From contig CAYIYZ010000001.1 in NCBI GenBank assembly GCA_964367935.1, positions 1 through 64,000 of the forward strand: DNA of 64,000 bases. Direction: 5' to 3'. This document shows, piece by piece, positions 33,122 to 42,600 of this stretch. A model generated the notes under the pieces. That model had not been told where the DNA came from. It saw only the letters and a list, made by a program, of their open reading frames with translations, and did not search any database. The DNA is from Scatomorpha sp964367935. Lineage in GTDB: Bacteria; Bacillota; Clostridia; Oscillospirales; Oscillospiraceae. Each line of letters starts with the position of its first letter. Position 1 is the first letter of the stretch. Position numbers and translations under genes: made by a program.

Positions 33122-34860
33122 GTGCCGTCCTGACGCACCGTGAACCGCTGCTCCATAGACGCACGCATGAAGAGTTCCACGTAGTCAAGCTCACGCCAAT
33201 CCTCTATAGAACTGCCCAAAAGTGCGGGCAGTTTTAACATGCCCATCCAACGTCGTAACAAACCGAAGGCAAATTTCGTGCCCGGTGTCTCGTCCGACTC
33301 CACCGATATCTCATCGTAGCCGCCTTCAAAGCGCAGCTTAATTACTCTCGCCGATGCCATTTCCAAAAAGCTGAGGCGTATTATAAGAACATCCCTTGCT
33401 TCCTCATCTTGCGCAAGACGTGCAAGCACCGCCACCTTGTGTATGTCATTGGAAAAGCTAAGTTCCGTATATTCAGGCGTTCCGAAACCCAAGGGCAGTC
33501 GGTGTACCGTATCTTCCACGCCCTCTACATCCATACATAGCTTGCTTTCGTGCATATGAAAGCTAAGGCCTGCTATACCCTTTGCAAACTTGTTCTGTGA
33601 CATTTGCATCATAACCGGCATTAAGCCCAAGGAAGGTGAGCACTTGCTATCGACCTTATATGAGCGCCCTGCAAGATCATGGCACATCTGAGGTATAGCT
33701 TCAGGCTCACGACCTCTGAGGCTAAGCGCAGAAAGTCGTGCCGACAAATTCGCCGCTGCCGCTTCATCGTCCGGTGTCGCCATGCCGTTGCCGCCATCGA
33801 AATATTCATGAGTTATATCGAAGAAACTCGAAAATTGGAATAGGTCGCCATTTCCGCCCGTAGCCGCAAGCACGAGCTTATGCTCAGGCCATATTATGAT
33901 ATTCTGCCCGAACATGCCGTTTATCAGGTAACGATTTTCACTGCGACCTACCCATGCATGTCTGCCGTAATTATAGTCACCCACTATAGGCGGCGTCTCC
34001 ACCTTCATCTCGCACAGACGCTCAACCAAGCTTTGCGCTAATATCCGCTCCTCGCCCCACATGCCTCCGTTTGCAAGCAGTACGCCTATCTTCGCCATAT
34101 CCTCTATAAGCATATACAGTCCCCAGCCGCCCTTTTCAGTACCCATGGGACAACGCTCCCAATATATGCGCTCTATGCCCATAGGCCTGAACATGCGAGG
34201 ATACAAATACTCGCTCACGTTGTGGCCCGTAATCTCTCGCACTATACTCGCTAATATATAGCTATTCAAGCTATTATAGGAGAAATGCTCGCCCGGTTTG
34301 TTCCACGAATAGGACGTGAAGTAATGCCTCACCCAGTCAGTCTCCACCGTCGCACCCATTTCATTAAATCCCACACCACTGCGCATGGTCAGCAAATCCT
34401 CTACCGTCAAATCACGCATCTCCGATGACAAGGACGCCCTGAACGGCACCTGCTCATCCAGCAGCTTGATCACCCTATCTTCAAGGTTCAGCTTGCCCTC
34501 CTCGACAAGGCTTAGTACGGCTATACCCGTTATCGTCTTAGACTGAGAAAACATGCTATGCCACAAAGTCTTGTCATAGGCGCCATAGTCCGCCTCGGCT
34601 ATTACCTTGCCGTCTTTTATGAGCATCACAGAGTGCATATCGAGATCTCTGGCCTTATCCAAAGCCTCAAAATAGTTCGCTATATGCGCAGAACTCATAC
34701 CCACACTCTCAGGTTGCACCCGTAGCAGAGTTTTCTCCGCCTCCTTACGAACATAGCGTGGCTTATCGCTGTCAGGCTCACGCATAGGCTGTGTCTCTGT
34801 GCGCGTGTCCGCCATACGCAACATTAAGTTGATAGACTTATTAAATACTGAAAGATCCAT
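33115..34860 (-). CDS. Serine hydrolase, class C beta-lactamase-like
   Basis: 581 residues. The beta-lactamase/penicillin-binding fold covers about 45-360. The catalytic SxxK is S105-Q-S-K108 in WHSMFSQSKTITG, and the second motif is near Y195 in HFSYNSLNSY. A C-terminal extension of about 200 residues of unknown fold follows. No N-terminal signal peptide is seen (MDLSVFNKSINLMLRM), so it is probably cytoplasmic, an esterase or peptidase-like enzyme rather than a true beta-lactamase. GGAGG lies 10 nt before the ATG. It is separate from recJ (62-bp gap). Confidence 0.88.
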   Translation of the reverse strand: MDLSVFNKSINLMLRMADTRTETQPMREPDSDKPRYVRKEAEKTLLRVQPESVGMSSAHIANYFEALDKARDLDMHSVMLIKDGKVIAEADYGAYDKTLWHSMFSQSKTITGIAVLSLVEEGKLNLEDRVIKLLDEQVPFRASLSSEMRDLTVEDLLTMRSGVGFNEMGATVETDWVRHYFTSYSWNKPGEHFSYNSLNSYILASIVREITGHNVSEYLYPRMFRPMGIERIYWERCPMGTEKGGWGLYMLIEDMAKIGVLLANGGMWGEERILAQSLVERLCEMKVETPPIVGDYNYGRHAWVGRSENRYLINGMFGQNIIIWPEHKLVLAATGGNGDLFQFSSFFDITHEYFDGGNGMATPDDEAAAANLSARLSALSLRGREPEAIPQMCHDLAGRSYKVDSKCSPSLGLMPVMMQMSQNKFAKGIAGLSFHMHESKLCMDVEGVEDTVHRLPLGFGTPEYTELSFSNDIHKVAVLARLAQDEEARDVLIIRLSFLEMASARVIKLRFEGGYDEISVESDETPGTKFAFGLLRRWMGMLKLPALLGSSIEDWRELDYVELFMRASMEQRFTVRQDGTC

Positions 34861-34976
34861 AGCACCATCGCCTCCACGATTAACATTAATGTATATTGTG
34901 ATATATCATAACACGAGTGTGCAAAAAAAGATAGAGTGGAAAGATGCCTCGTTTATAAGGTTTTTTCAATAGCGCC

Positions 34977-35005
34977 TTGACAAGTGTGCTATCCTCGGTT
35001 ATAAT
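34977..35005 (+). promoter_or_regulatory. Consensus promoter of the ylxM-ffh-rpsP-khpA operon
   Basis: TTGACA (34977-34982), a 17-bp spacer and TATAAT (35000-35005): a perfect sigma-A consensus, about 50 bp upstream of the ylxM GTG start. Confidence 0.9.
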
Positions 35006-35055
35006 ACCTCTTACTGTAAAGTTAAATACCTTGACACCGCCGAGGAGGTGCTACC

Positions 35056-35394
35056 GTGCAAGACGACAGACTTGAAAAAATCATGCTCTTTGACTTCTAC
35101 GGCGAACTTCTCACATCTCGGCAAAGGGAATGTTTCGATTTATATCATAATGAGGACCTGTCCTTAGCGGAGCTTTCCGAACGCTTTGCGATTTCACGTC
35201 AGGCGGTTTGGGATAACTTAAAACGAGCGGAGCAGTATCTCCGTGATATAGAGCGGAAGACAGGGCTAATAGCACGGGCGGAGACACGCAGACTGCGTAT
35301 AGAGCAAATTGAGGCGGAGCTTCGAGAGCTTGCCGCACGTATTGATGATACAGTACTTGAAAGAGTGCTCACCAACTTAGCTGATTTGAAGTAA
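35056..35394 (+). CDS. ylxM: YlxM-family DNA-binding protein (UPF0122)
   Basis: 112-residue helix-turn-helix protein resembling sigma-70 region 4 (LTSRQRECFDLYHNEDLSLA at about 18-37, then the recognition helix ISRQAVWDNLKRAE at 45-58). In Firmicutes it is encoded directly before ffh, and in streptococci it modulates SRP GTPase activity. The GTG start has CGAGGAGGTG upstream. It ends 16 bp before ffh. Confidence 0.95.
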   Translation: MQDDRLEKIMLFDFYGELLTSRQRECFDLYHNEDLSLAELSERFAISRQAVWDNLKRAEQYLRDIERKTGLIARAETRRLRIEQIEAELRELAARIDDTVLERVLTNLADLK

Positions 35395-35410
35395 GGGAGG
35401 AATACTTACC

Positions 35411-36763
35411 GTGGCATTTGAAAGTTTGGCCGATAAATTAAATAACACATTTAAAAGGCTGCGCGGCAAAGGTCGCCTCACGGAAGCAGACATTAAAGAG
35501 GCTATGCGCGAGGTGCGTCTTGCGCTATTGGAGGCGGATGTTAACTTTAAGGTCGTCAAGAGTTTTGTCAAGCAAGTAACGGAGCGTGCGAGCGGCGTTG
35601 AAGTTCTTGAGAGTCTCACACCTGCTCAGATGGTTGTAAAGATAGTTAACGAGGAGCTCTGCGCTCTCATGGGCGGAGAGCAGACGAAGATAAACATATC
35701 CTCTAAGTCTCCGAGTGTGGTTATGCTCGTCGGCTTGCAAGGTGCGGGTAAGACGACTAACGGAGCAAAGCTTGCGAGCTACATGAAGAAGCAGGGCAAG
35801 CGCCCTCTGCTCGTAGCTTGCGATATATACAGGCCGGCTGCTATAAAGCAGCTTCAAACTGTAGGCGCACAACTTGACATACCCGTATTTGAGATGGGCA
35901 CGGCTAACCCTGTGGACATAGCCAAGGCAGGTGTGGCGCACGCCGCTAAGCACGGTAACGACCTTGTATTTTTAGATACGGCAGGGCGTTTGCACATAGA
36001 CGAAGCGCTAATGGACGAGCTCAGGAACATCAAGGCGGCGACGGAGCCGGCAGAGATTATGCTGACCATAGACGCCATGACGGGACAAGATGCGGTTAAT
36101 GCCGCCTCCGCTTTCGACGAGGCTTTGGGTATTACGGGCGTTATGCTCACGAAGTTAGACGGTGACGCACGTGGTGGTGCGGCTCTTTCAGTTAGTTCTG
36201 TAACGGGCAAGCCCATAAAGTTTGCCGGTATGGGCGAGAAGCTTGACAAAATCGAGCCCTTCCATCCCGAGCGTATGGCGAGCCGTATACTGGGCATGGG
36301 CGATGTGCTCACGCTCATAGAAAAAGCGGAGCAAAACTTCGACGAGAAGAAGGCCAACGAGCTTGCGGAACGTTTAAAAAAGGGTAAATTCACCCTTACA
36401 GACTACTACGATCAACTCATTCAGCTTAAGGGCATGGGTTCCTTAGAGGATTTAGCCGGCATGATCCCCGGCATGAGCAGTGAAGCTCTGAAGGGCAGTC
36501 AACCCGACGAGAAACTGCTTTCTCGCACGGAAGCGATAATCCTGTCCATGACACCGCATGAGCGTGAGAATCCTCAAGTGTTGGGTAATTCACGCAAGAA
36601 GCGTATAGCTGCCGGAAGTGGTACGTCGGTTATGGAGATTAACAAGCTCATAAAGCAGTTCGAAGCAATGCAGACCATGGTCAAGCAGATGAACAATATG
36701 GGCAAAAAGGGTAAGCGCAGAGGTGGCGGCATGCCTTTCGGCGGCATGAAATTACCTTTCTAA
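35411..36763 (+). CDS. ffh: Signal recognition particle protein
   Basis: SRP54 GTPase that binds signal sequences and 4.5S/scRNA and delivers ribosomes to FtsY at the membrane. 450 residues. The N domain is about 1-90. The G domain has P-loop GLQGAGKTT (about 107-115), DTAGRLHIDE and TKLDGDARGGAAL. The Met-rich M domain (about 330-450) includes SGTSVMEINKLIKQFEAM and a basic Gly/Met tail. GTG start with GGAGG 10 nt upstream. Confidence 0.98.
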   Translation: MAFESLADKLNNTFKRLRGKGRLTEADIKEAMREVRLALLEADVNFKVVKSFVKQVTERASGVEVLESLTPAQMVVKIVNEELCALMGGEQTKINISSKSPSVVMLVGLQGAGKTTNGAKLASYMKKQGKRPLLVACDIYRPAAIKQLQTVGAQLDIPVFEMGTANPVDIAKAGVAHAAKHGNDLVFLDTAGRLHIDEALMDELRNIKAATEPAEIMLTIDAMTGQDAVNAASAFDEALGITGVMLTKLDGDARGGAALSVSSVTGKPIKFAGMGEKLDKIEPFHPERMASRILGMGDVLTLIEKAEQNFDEKKANELAERLKKGKFTLTDYYDQLIQLKGMGSLEDLAGMIPGMSSEALKGSQPDEKLLSRTEAIILSMTPHERENPQVLGNSRKKRIAAGSGTSVMEINKLIKQFEAMQTMVKQMNNMGKKGKRRGGGMPFGGMKLPF

Positions 36764-36824
36764 ACGATTGCTATGCGCGCTTTGCGCCTTGCATATACAT
36801 TTTTCTACGGAGGTGAAATGAAAC

Positions 36825-37067
36825 ATGGTAAAAATCAGACTGCGCAGGATGGGCGCCAAGAAGGCTCCCTACTACAGAATAGTTGTCGCTGACTCCAGAG
36901 CGCCCCGTGACGGACGCTGTATCGAGGAGATTGGTAGCTACGATCCCCTGCACGAGGACAACATGATAACTGTCGATCTCGAGCGTGCAAAGTACTGGAT
37001 CTCCAACGGAGCACAGCCCACGGACACTGTTAGAGCTCTGCTTAAAAAAGCTGAGGCTGCTCAATAA
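36825..37067 (+). CDS. rpsP: 30S ribosomal protein S16
   Basis: 80 residues, the normal S16 length, beginning MVKIRLRRMGAKKAPYYRIV. The conserved DSRAPRDGRCIEEIGSYDP segment follows at 24-42. Strong GGAGGTGA ribosome site. It sits after ffh and before khpA, the standard Firmicutes order. Confidence 0.98.
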   Translation: MVKIRLRRMGAKKAPYYRIVVADSRAPRDGRCIEEIGSYDPLHEDNMITVDLERAKYWISNGAQPTDTVRALLKKAEAAQ

Positions 37068-37100
37068 TCTATCTTCTAAATTTGTCCGAGGAGTGCTCAA

Positions 37101-37334
37101 ATGAAAGAACTACTGACCTATATTGTACAGAATCTCGTCGATAATCCCGACGAAGTATCTGTGACCGAGCGCAATGCTGACAGCGGCGAACTCACCTTCG
37201 AGGTGCGTGTCGCAGACGGCGATATGGGCAAGGTCATCGGTCGTCAGGGCAGAATTGTTAGAGAAATTCGTGTTCTTATGAAGGCCGTCGCACAAAGAAA
37301 AGGTAAGAAGATATCAGTTGAAATAATTGATTAA
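37101..37334 (+). CDS. khpA: KH-domain RNA-binding protein
   Basis: 77 residues, a single KH domain with GKVIGRQGRIVREIRVLMKA (the GxxG loop is GRQG). KhpA (YlqC) forms a dimer with KhpB/Jag and influences cell division and small-RNA control in Gram-positives. It is usually followed by rimM and trmD; here both are missing and a terminator follows immediately, so the operon is cut short compared with relatives. Confidence 0.95.
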   Translation: MKELLTYIVQNLVDNPDEVSVTERNADSGELTFEVRVADGDMGKVIGRQGRIVREIRVLMKAVAQRKGKKISVEIID

Positions 37335-37339
37335 ACACC

Positions 37340-37383
37340 TTATAAAAAGCCTCCGACGCAAATGCGTCGGAGGCTTTTTATAA
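37340..37383 (+). terminator. Terminator of the ffh-rpsP-khpA operon
   Basis: Near-perfect 21-bp inverted repeat (arms 37340-37360 and 37363-37383) with core AAAAAGCCTCCGACGCA. It is followed directly by repeat copy B. The core is duplicated exactly at 37584-37621. Confidence 0.92.
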
Positions 37384-37385
37384 GA

Positions 37386-37581
37386 CTGGCGAAAAACAGG
37401 TTTTTCGCCAAAAGGGGTTCTCGGCTTGCGAGCCTCGAGCGGAATCTGCGGTGTGTACACGCCCCGTCGCAGATGAGATTTAGCATTTTTCTAAAATCAG
37501 ACCAGGCAACTCGCCGTGATTTTAGAAAAATCTTTGCTCGGCAAAGGACGAGGGTTTGGTGCCGAACTTCTTTGACGAGCT
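37386..37581 (+). repeat. Structured interspersed repeat, copy B (family 1)
   Basis: The fullest copy together with copy C. It has the CTGGCGAAAAAC hairpin, a CTGCG...CGCAG stem around GTGTACAC, a perfect 15-bp inverted repeat (37485-37499/37517-37531) enclosing AGACCAGG...CGCCG, and a CTTTGC/GCAAAG hairpin. It is bracketed by 38-nt exact copies of the khpA terminator. The 479-bp gap 37335-37813 is wholly made of this element, the two terminators, one family 3 hairpin, another hairpin (37660-37682) and family 2 repeats. Confidence 0.88.
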
Positions 37582-37583
37582 GA

Positions 37584-37621
37584 AAAAAGCCTCCGACGCA
37601 AATGCGTCGGAGGCTTTTTAT
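37584..37621 (+). terminator. Duplicate copy of the khpA terminator
   Basis: 38 nt identical to 37344-37381, offset by 240 bp, on the far side of repeat copy B. Confidence 0.88.
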
Positions 37622-37633
37622 GTTTTATTGATC

Positions 37634-37658
37634 GTAGGGAACAGTCTTGACTGTTCCG
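37634..37658 (+). repeat. GTAGGG-hairpin module (family 3)
   Basis: GTAGG followed by GGAACAGTC-TTGA-CTGTTCC and G. It is a single module related to those at 43646, 45689, 58521-58820 and 61851. Confidence 0.65.
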
Positions 37659-37705
37659 AACCCTTTTTCTGTGAAAAAGGGTTTATTGTTTTTAGTTATT
37701 GTTTG

Positions 37706-37832
37706 GTTGGGGCTTTGCCCCAAACCCCGTGGGGGATTTCGCTTTTTGCGAAAAGCGACTTGGGGCTTTGCCCCAAGACCCCACAACTTTTTGAAAAAAG
37801 TTGATTAAAACTTTTAATTTCGCTTCGCTCCT
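37706..37832 (+). repeat. GGGGC-TTTGCCCC repeats (family 2, two linked units)
   Basis: The unit at 37706-37758 (TTGGGGCTTTGCCCC, then a TTTCGCTTTTTGCGAAA hairpin) is followed by the unit at 37759-37832. The second unit carries AGACCCCAC, a CAACTTTTTGAAAAAAGTTG hairpin and TTAAAACTTT. It matches 14777-14850 and overlaps the last codons of the acetyltransferase gene. Confidence 0.78.
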
Positions 37833-38401
37833 ACTTTAACAAAATTCTCGGGGGCCTTAAAGCCGGGTGCTATACCGCTGATCGGCTCGAAAAGATTATA
37901 CACTATCCTACGTGCCGCAAGCTCTATATCCTCAGGGCCTTTTACCGCATAATTTAGCAAAGTCGCCGGCTCGCCGTTAACTTCATACTCGCAGTCCACT
38001 TCACGCCAGCCCTGACGCTCATAGTACGCCCTCAGCTTCTTTGACTTCTCACCGTCTTGGTCACGAGGGTCCGTGACCTCCAACAATATGCCCTGAGCAT
38101 CAGAGTAACGACTCTTTATCAGACTAAGAAACTCCTCACCCACTCCACGACCGCGCATAGTAGGGTACACAGACAGAAACGAGATCATCACATAGCCGTA
38201 CATGGATTTCGTCTGCAAGAAAGCGTATGCCGTCTCCAAGCCTTCCTCTGTATTCATAATAAGCATCTCCATCGCACCGGATAAAATGCCTGCCTGAAGT
38301 ACCATCTGCGGAAATAACTCACTTTTCGGAAATTCCAGCTCCATTAAGGGATATATCCTCTGTATGTCTCTATGCCCGCCATTTGTTATATAGCTACCCA
38401 T
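37814..38401 (-). CDS. GNAT-family N-acetyltransferase
   Basis: 195 residues. The acetyl-CoA binding signature is present at about 78-92 (VYPTMRGRGVGEEFL), with flanking strand and helix typical of GNAT and YYERQGW near residue 126-132. Substrate unknown. A C-terminal extension (about 150-195) follows the fold, and its last few codons lie inside a family 2 repeat, so the original end may differ. No clear RBS (only GGGGAG further up). It ends the minus-strand PPIase/mfd side but is probably its own unit. Confidence 0.82.
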   Translation of the reverse strand: MGSYITNGGHRDIQRIYPLMELEFPKSELFPQMVLQAGILSGAMEMLIMNTEEGLETAYAFLQTKSMYGYVMISFLSVYPTMRGRGVGEEFLSLIKSRYSDAQGILLEVTDPRDQDGEKSKKLRAYYERQGWREVDCEYEVNGEPATLLNYAVKGPEDIELAARRIVYNLFEPISGIAPGFKAPENFVKVGAKRN

Positions 38402-38424
38402 AGCTCCCCACTCCTCGATTTTAT

Positions 38425-39615
38425 TTATTCAACTACCGTATTTAGCAATGCGCCAAAGTCAATTTCCTCAAAGCTCGTTGTCCAAACGATTTCGCTCTCG
38501 TCTGCCCACTGAGCAAACGCTTCGCTATACTCTGTGACTGCTGCCACATATCCCAAAGTCGCATAGTCCGTCTCACTGTAGAACTCAACTATATCCTCGG
38601 GCGTCGTGGGCATACGGTATATTACATGGTAACCATATGCGCTCTCTATAGGCTCGGATACCTCGTACTCACCCAGCGCCGCTGTCGCCGCCTCAAACTC
38701 AGGCACCATCATGCCGGTCGGGAAGCAGTAGCCACCGGGGTACATATCCTGTGCGTGATCTTCATTGTACTGCGCATAGTACTCATTAAACAAGGCTTCT
38801 CTCGCTGCAGGATCTGTCTCCGCCTGTAGTGCATCCGCTACCGCTATTGCATTTGCATGTACTGCCGCCGCATCTTCCTCACTCATAGCCGCACCCTCGT
38901 TGTCCAAGGTGTAAAACAGGATATGACGTGCTGTCATATATCCGTTTTCCTCTACAAAGCTCGTATAAGCCTCGTCCGAGAGCTTCTCTCCATTTTCTCC
39001 GTAAGTCTCATCGAATATCTTTGTATACATGTAGCTTATGCTCATTATATGGTCATACAATGCCGGGCTGATATAAACCTCGGCAAGATCCTCAAAAAAC
39101 TGCTCCTCAGTTGCGCCCTCTCCCGAAGTCAGCTCTATGTCTATCTGCAAAGTCTCCGCAAGCTTCTCTTCATCCTCTGCATCTAGCACTATGCCCTGCT
39201 CCTCTGCACTCGTCTTTATCGTATGATATTGCAGTGCATTCGCACTCGCCATCTCTACCACATGCTCTGCATTCGTTAGCGCGGGATTATATGCACTCAT
39301 CGCCGTCATATCCGTTATCGGCCCCACGTACAGCTCCGTATCCAATATCGCAGAGTACATCCAATAGAAATACTCCTCCCATGTGACCTCACTGCCGTTT
39401 ATCGTCATTACCACAGCGTCCAAAGGATAGCTGTCACGTATAGCGTCATAGTCACGCTCTTGTGTCATTAGCTCCACCTCAGGCATGGTCGATTCCGTAG
39501 GCTCTGTGCTCTCCACCGGCACTGCCGACTCCTCGGGCGCCGCTTCTTCCGAGCATGCACTCAGTACACCCACTAACATCGCCACACTCAATATTAAGGC
39601 TAATCTCTTCTTCAT
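38425..39615 (-). CDS. PpiC-type peptidylprolyl isomerase lipoprotein (PrsA/SurA-like)
   Basis: 396 residues. The signal peptide ends in lipobox LSAC (Cys about 21) and is followed by a Pro/Glu/Ser/Thr linker. A SurA-like helical region (about 65-225) precedes a rotamase domain (about 228-345) beginning TARHILFYTL and ending ESAYGYHVIYR. Extracytoplasmic foldase for exported proteins, by family. Very acidic. Its start overlaps the mfd stop by 4 bp, so it is coupled to mfd, as prsA-like genes often are in Clostridia. Confidence 0.92.
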   Translation of the reverse strand: MKKRLALILSVAMLVGVLSACSEEAAPEESAVPVESTEPTESTMPEVELMTQERDYDAIRDSYPLDAVVMTINGSEVTWEEYFYWMYSAILDTELYVGPITDMTAMSAYNPALTNAEHVVEMASANALQYHTIKTSAEEQGIVLDAEDEEKLAETLQIDIELTSGEGATEEQFFEDLAEVYISPALYDHIMSISYMYTKIFDETYGENGEKLSDEAYTSFVEENGYMTARHILFYTLDNEGAAMSEEDAAAVHANAIAVADALQAETDPAAREALFNEYYAQYNEDHAQDMYPGGYCFPTGMMVPEFEAATAALGEYEVSEPIESAYGYHVIYRMPTTPEDIVEFYSETDYATLGYVAAVTEYSEAFAQWADESEIVWTTSFEEIDFGALLNTVVE

Positions 39616-42600
39616 CTTTCGTTCTCCTCATTTTCATTTTTTGCTTCGTTATTTATATGGGTATTACCCCAGTCTGCCACAAATCCTCGCACGATGTCTA
39701 TTACTTTCTCGCCTCTTTTTATCTTCAAGCTCAAGCAGGGCTTCGTGCCCGGCTCTACTTTTAGTCTGCCCTTATAACGCTCCTCAGCGTACAACTGTGT
39801 CACTCGCTCAACCGCAAAATTCTCCTCATAGAGCTCAAACACGAGTGCTCCGCCCTTCTGCTTTATGGCATTTATGCCTGCCGCACCTGCCGCTCCTCGT
39901 AAGAGAGCCACCTGTATCAAAGAATTTACCTGAGACGGTGGATCGCCGAACCTATCTATGATCTCGTCTAACATCTCATCGGCGTCCTCTGTACTCCTTA
40001 TGAGCGCTATGCGCCTATAGAGATCCATACGCTGACCGGAATTTGCCACATAACTTTCGGGTATGGACGCCTTTACCGCAAGATCAGCCGAACACTCCGC
40101 CCTCTTCGGCTTCGGCATACCACGTTCCTCAAGCACCGCCTCTTCCAATATCTTCATATACATGTCGTAGCCCACGTCCGTCATATGACCCGACTGCTCA
40201 GCGCCGAGCAAACTGCCTGCACCCCTTATCTCAAGGTCACGCATAGCGATTCGAAAGCCGGAATTAAACTCCGCAAACTCACGTATTGCCTCTAATCGCT
40301 TCTCCGCTATTTCCGTCAAGCTCTTATCCTGCCTAAAGGTCAAATACGCCGACGCACGCCTCGACGAACGACCCACTCTGCCTCGTAGCTGATGCAGTTG
40401 TGATAAGCCCAACCTATCCGCATCCTCTATTATCAAGGTATTGGCATTCGGTATATCTATACCCGTCTCTATAATGCTCGTACAGACCAAGACGTCTATA
40501 CGCCCCTCCACCATGTCCTCCATGACCCGTGAAAGGCCGGCTTCGTCCATTTTGCCGTGTGCCACACCCACAGAAACGCCCTCTAACATATCTCGTATCT
40601 TAAGGGCCGTGCGTTCTATATTATCCACCCTATTGTGTAGATAGTATACCTGCCCACCTCGGGCAAGCTCCTTGCGCATAGCCTCAGCTAACATTACCCA
40701 ATCGTGTTCCGTCACAAAAGTCTGCACCGGTAAGCGCTCATGGGGCGGCTCCTCTATTGTCGACATATCCCTTATGCCCGACAAGGCCATATTCAATGTT
40801 CTCGGTATGGGCGTAGCACTCAAGGTGAGTACATCTACAAGACGACTCATCTCCTTAATATGTTCCTTATGACTTACGCCGAACCTCTGCTCCTCGTCCA
40901 CCACCAACAGACCCAGATCTTTAAACTGTATATCCTTCTGCAACAGCCTATGCGTGCCTATAACTAAATCGCATCTGCCGCTCTTTATATCCTGCAAGGC
41001 CTCCGCCATCTGTTTCGGCGTCTTAAATCTACTCAGCACACGTATCTCCACAGGATATCCCATAAAGCGCCGTACCGCCGTTTGATAGTGTTGCTCCGCC
41101 AGCACTGTCGTCGGCACTAATATAGCCGCCTGCTTGCCGTCTGTTATACATTTCATCACCGCTCTTAGCGCTATCTCCGTCTTGCCATAACCCACGTCAC
41201 CGCAAAGTAGCCTATCCATGGGCGTATCCTTTTCCATATCGCCCTTTATCTCCGCTATGGAACGAAGCTGATCATCCGTCTCCTCGTATCCAAAACTGTC
41301 TTCAAACTCCAGTTGCCACGAACTGTCCTGCGAAAACGCATGACCCTTCTGCCTTAAACGGCCGGCATAAAGCTCTATAAGCTCCTTCGCCATCTCCTTA
41401 GCCGCCGCTTTAGCCTTTGTACGGGTCTTCGTCCATTCCGCTCCGCCCATTTTGGACAAACGCACCCTGCCCGTATCGCCGCCCGTATACTTCGTCACAA
41501 GATCGAGCATAGTTGCCGGTACATACAAGCTGTCCGTGCCCGCATATAAGACCTTTATATAGTCACGCTCCACGCCGTCCACCGTCATGCGAACCACGCC
41601 CGAGAAACGTCCCACTCCGTGATGCTCATGCACCACAAGGTCGCCTATCGCCAAGTCCGCATAAGAGTTTATCGCACCCTTCTTACGGCGCTTCTTCGCT
41701 CTCTTATAGCCTGCACCCCTTATCTGCGTATCCGTCATTACCGTCAATTTCAAAGACGGGATATTTATGCCGCCGGACAAGGCGCCTACAGTAACTATGC
41801 ACTCGCCTTCTGTCGGCAAACGCTCCGGCTCTGCACTGACTGTCACAGCTATGCCACGCTCTCTTAACATCTGTGCCAATATCTCAGCCCTGCGTAAGTC
41901 GCCGGCTAATATAAGTAGCCTATCACCGTTTTTAATGTGCGTCTCGGCATCCTTCATCGCCTGCTCGGCTGAACCGCCGTAGCTCGGCAACTGTATCGCA
42001 CGCACACCAAAACTCTCATGCGCCCTAAGCGGCAAACGTGAGACCGTGAACGCCTCCGCCATATATATGCGTTCCTCGCCAAACTTCTTCAACTGACTGT
42101 CAAGCGCTGCCGCAAAATCCTGTACACGCCCCGATATGTAACCTGTGCGTGTCAATAGGGCGACGTCGTCCGTCACCTGCTTTATATAGTCTCTCGCCCT
42201 CTCACCGAAACGTGAGGGCTGATCTATTAAGATCACCGCCTGCTCGCTGATATAGTCCGCCGCAGTTTCTCGCTCTTTATATATTAGCGGTGCATATCTG
42301 TCCGCATGTGCCGGCTGTATGCCTGCCGCAAGCTTCTCCGCATCCTCCGCCAATAGCTCCGCACGCCTGTCCTCGCCGCCCTTATCCGCTAACTTACGTG
42401 CCAAAGCACCGAGTTTTACCGCCAAGGCCGCACCGCCACCCGAATAGTCATTCACGAGACATTCAGAAGCCGGCAAAACCACGCAATGCTCTGTATTCTC
42501 CGTACGACGCTGATCAGATACATCGAAAAAACCCATGCAGTCTATCTCGTCGCCCCAAAACTCTATACGCACAGGTTGGGCATATGTAGGCGTGAACACA

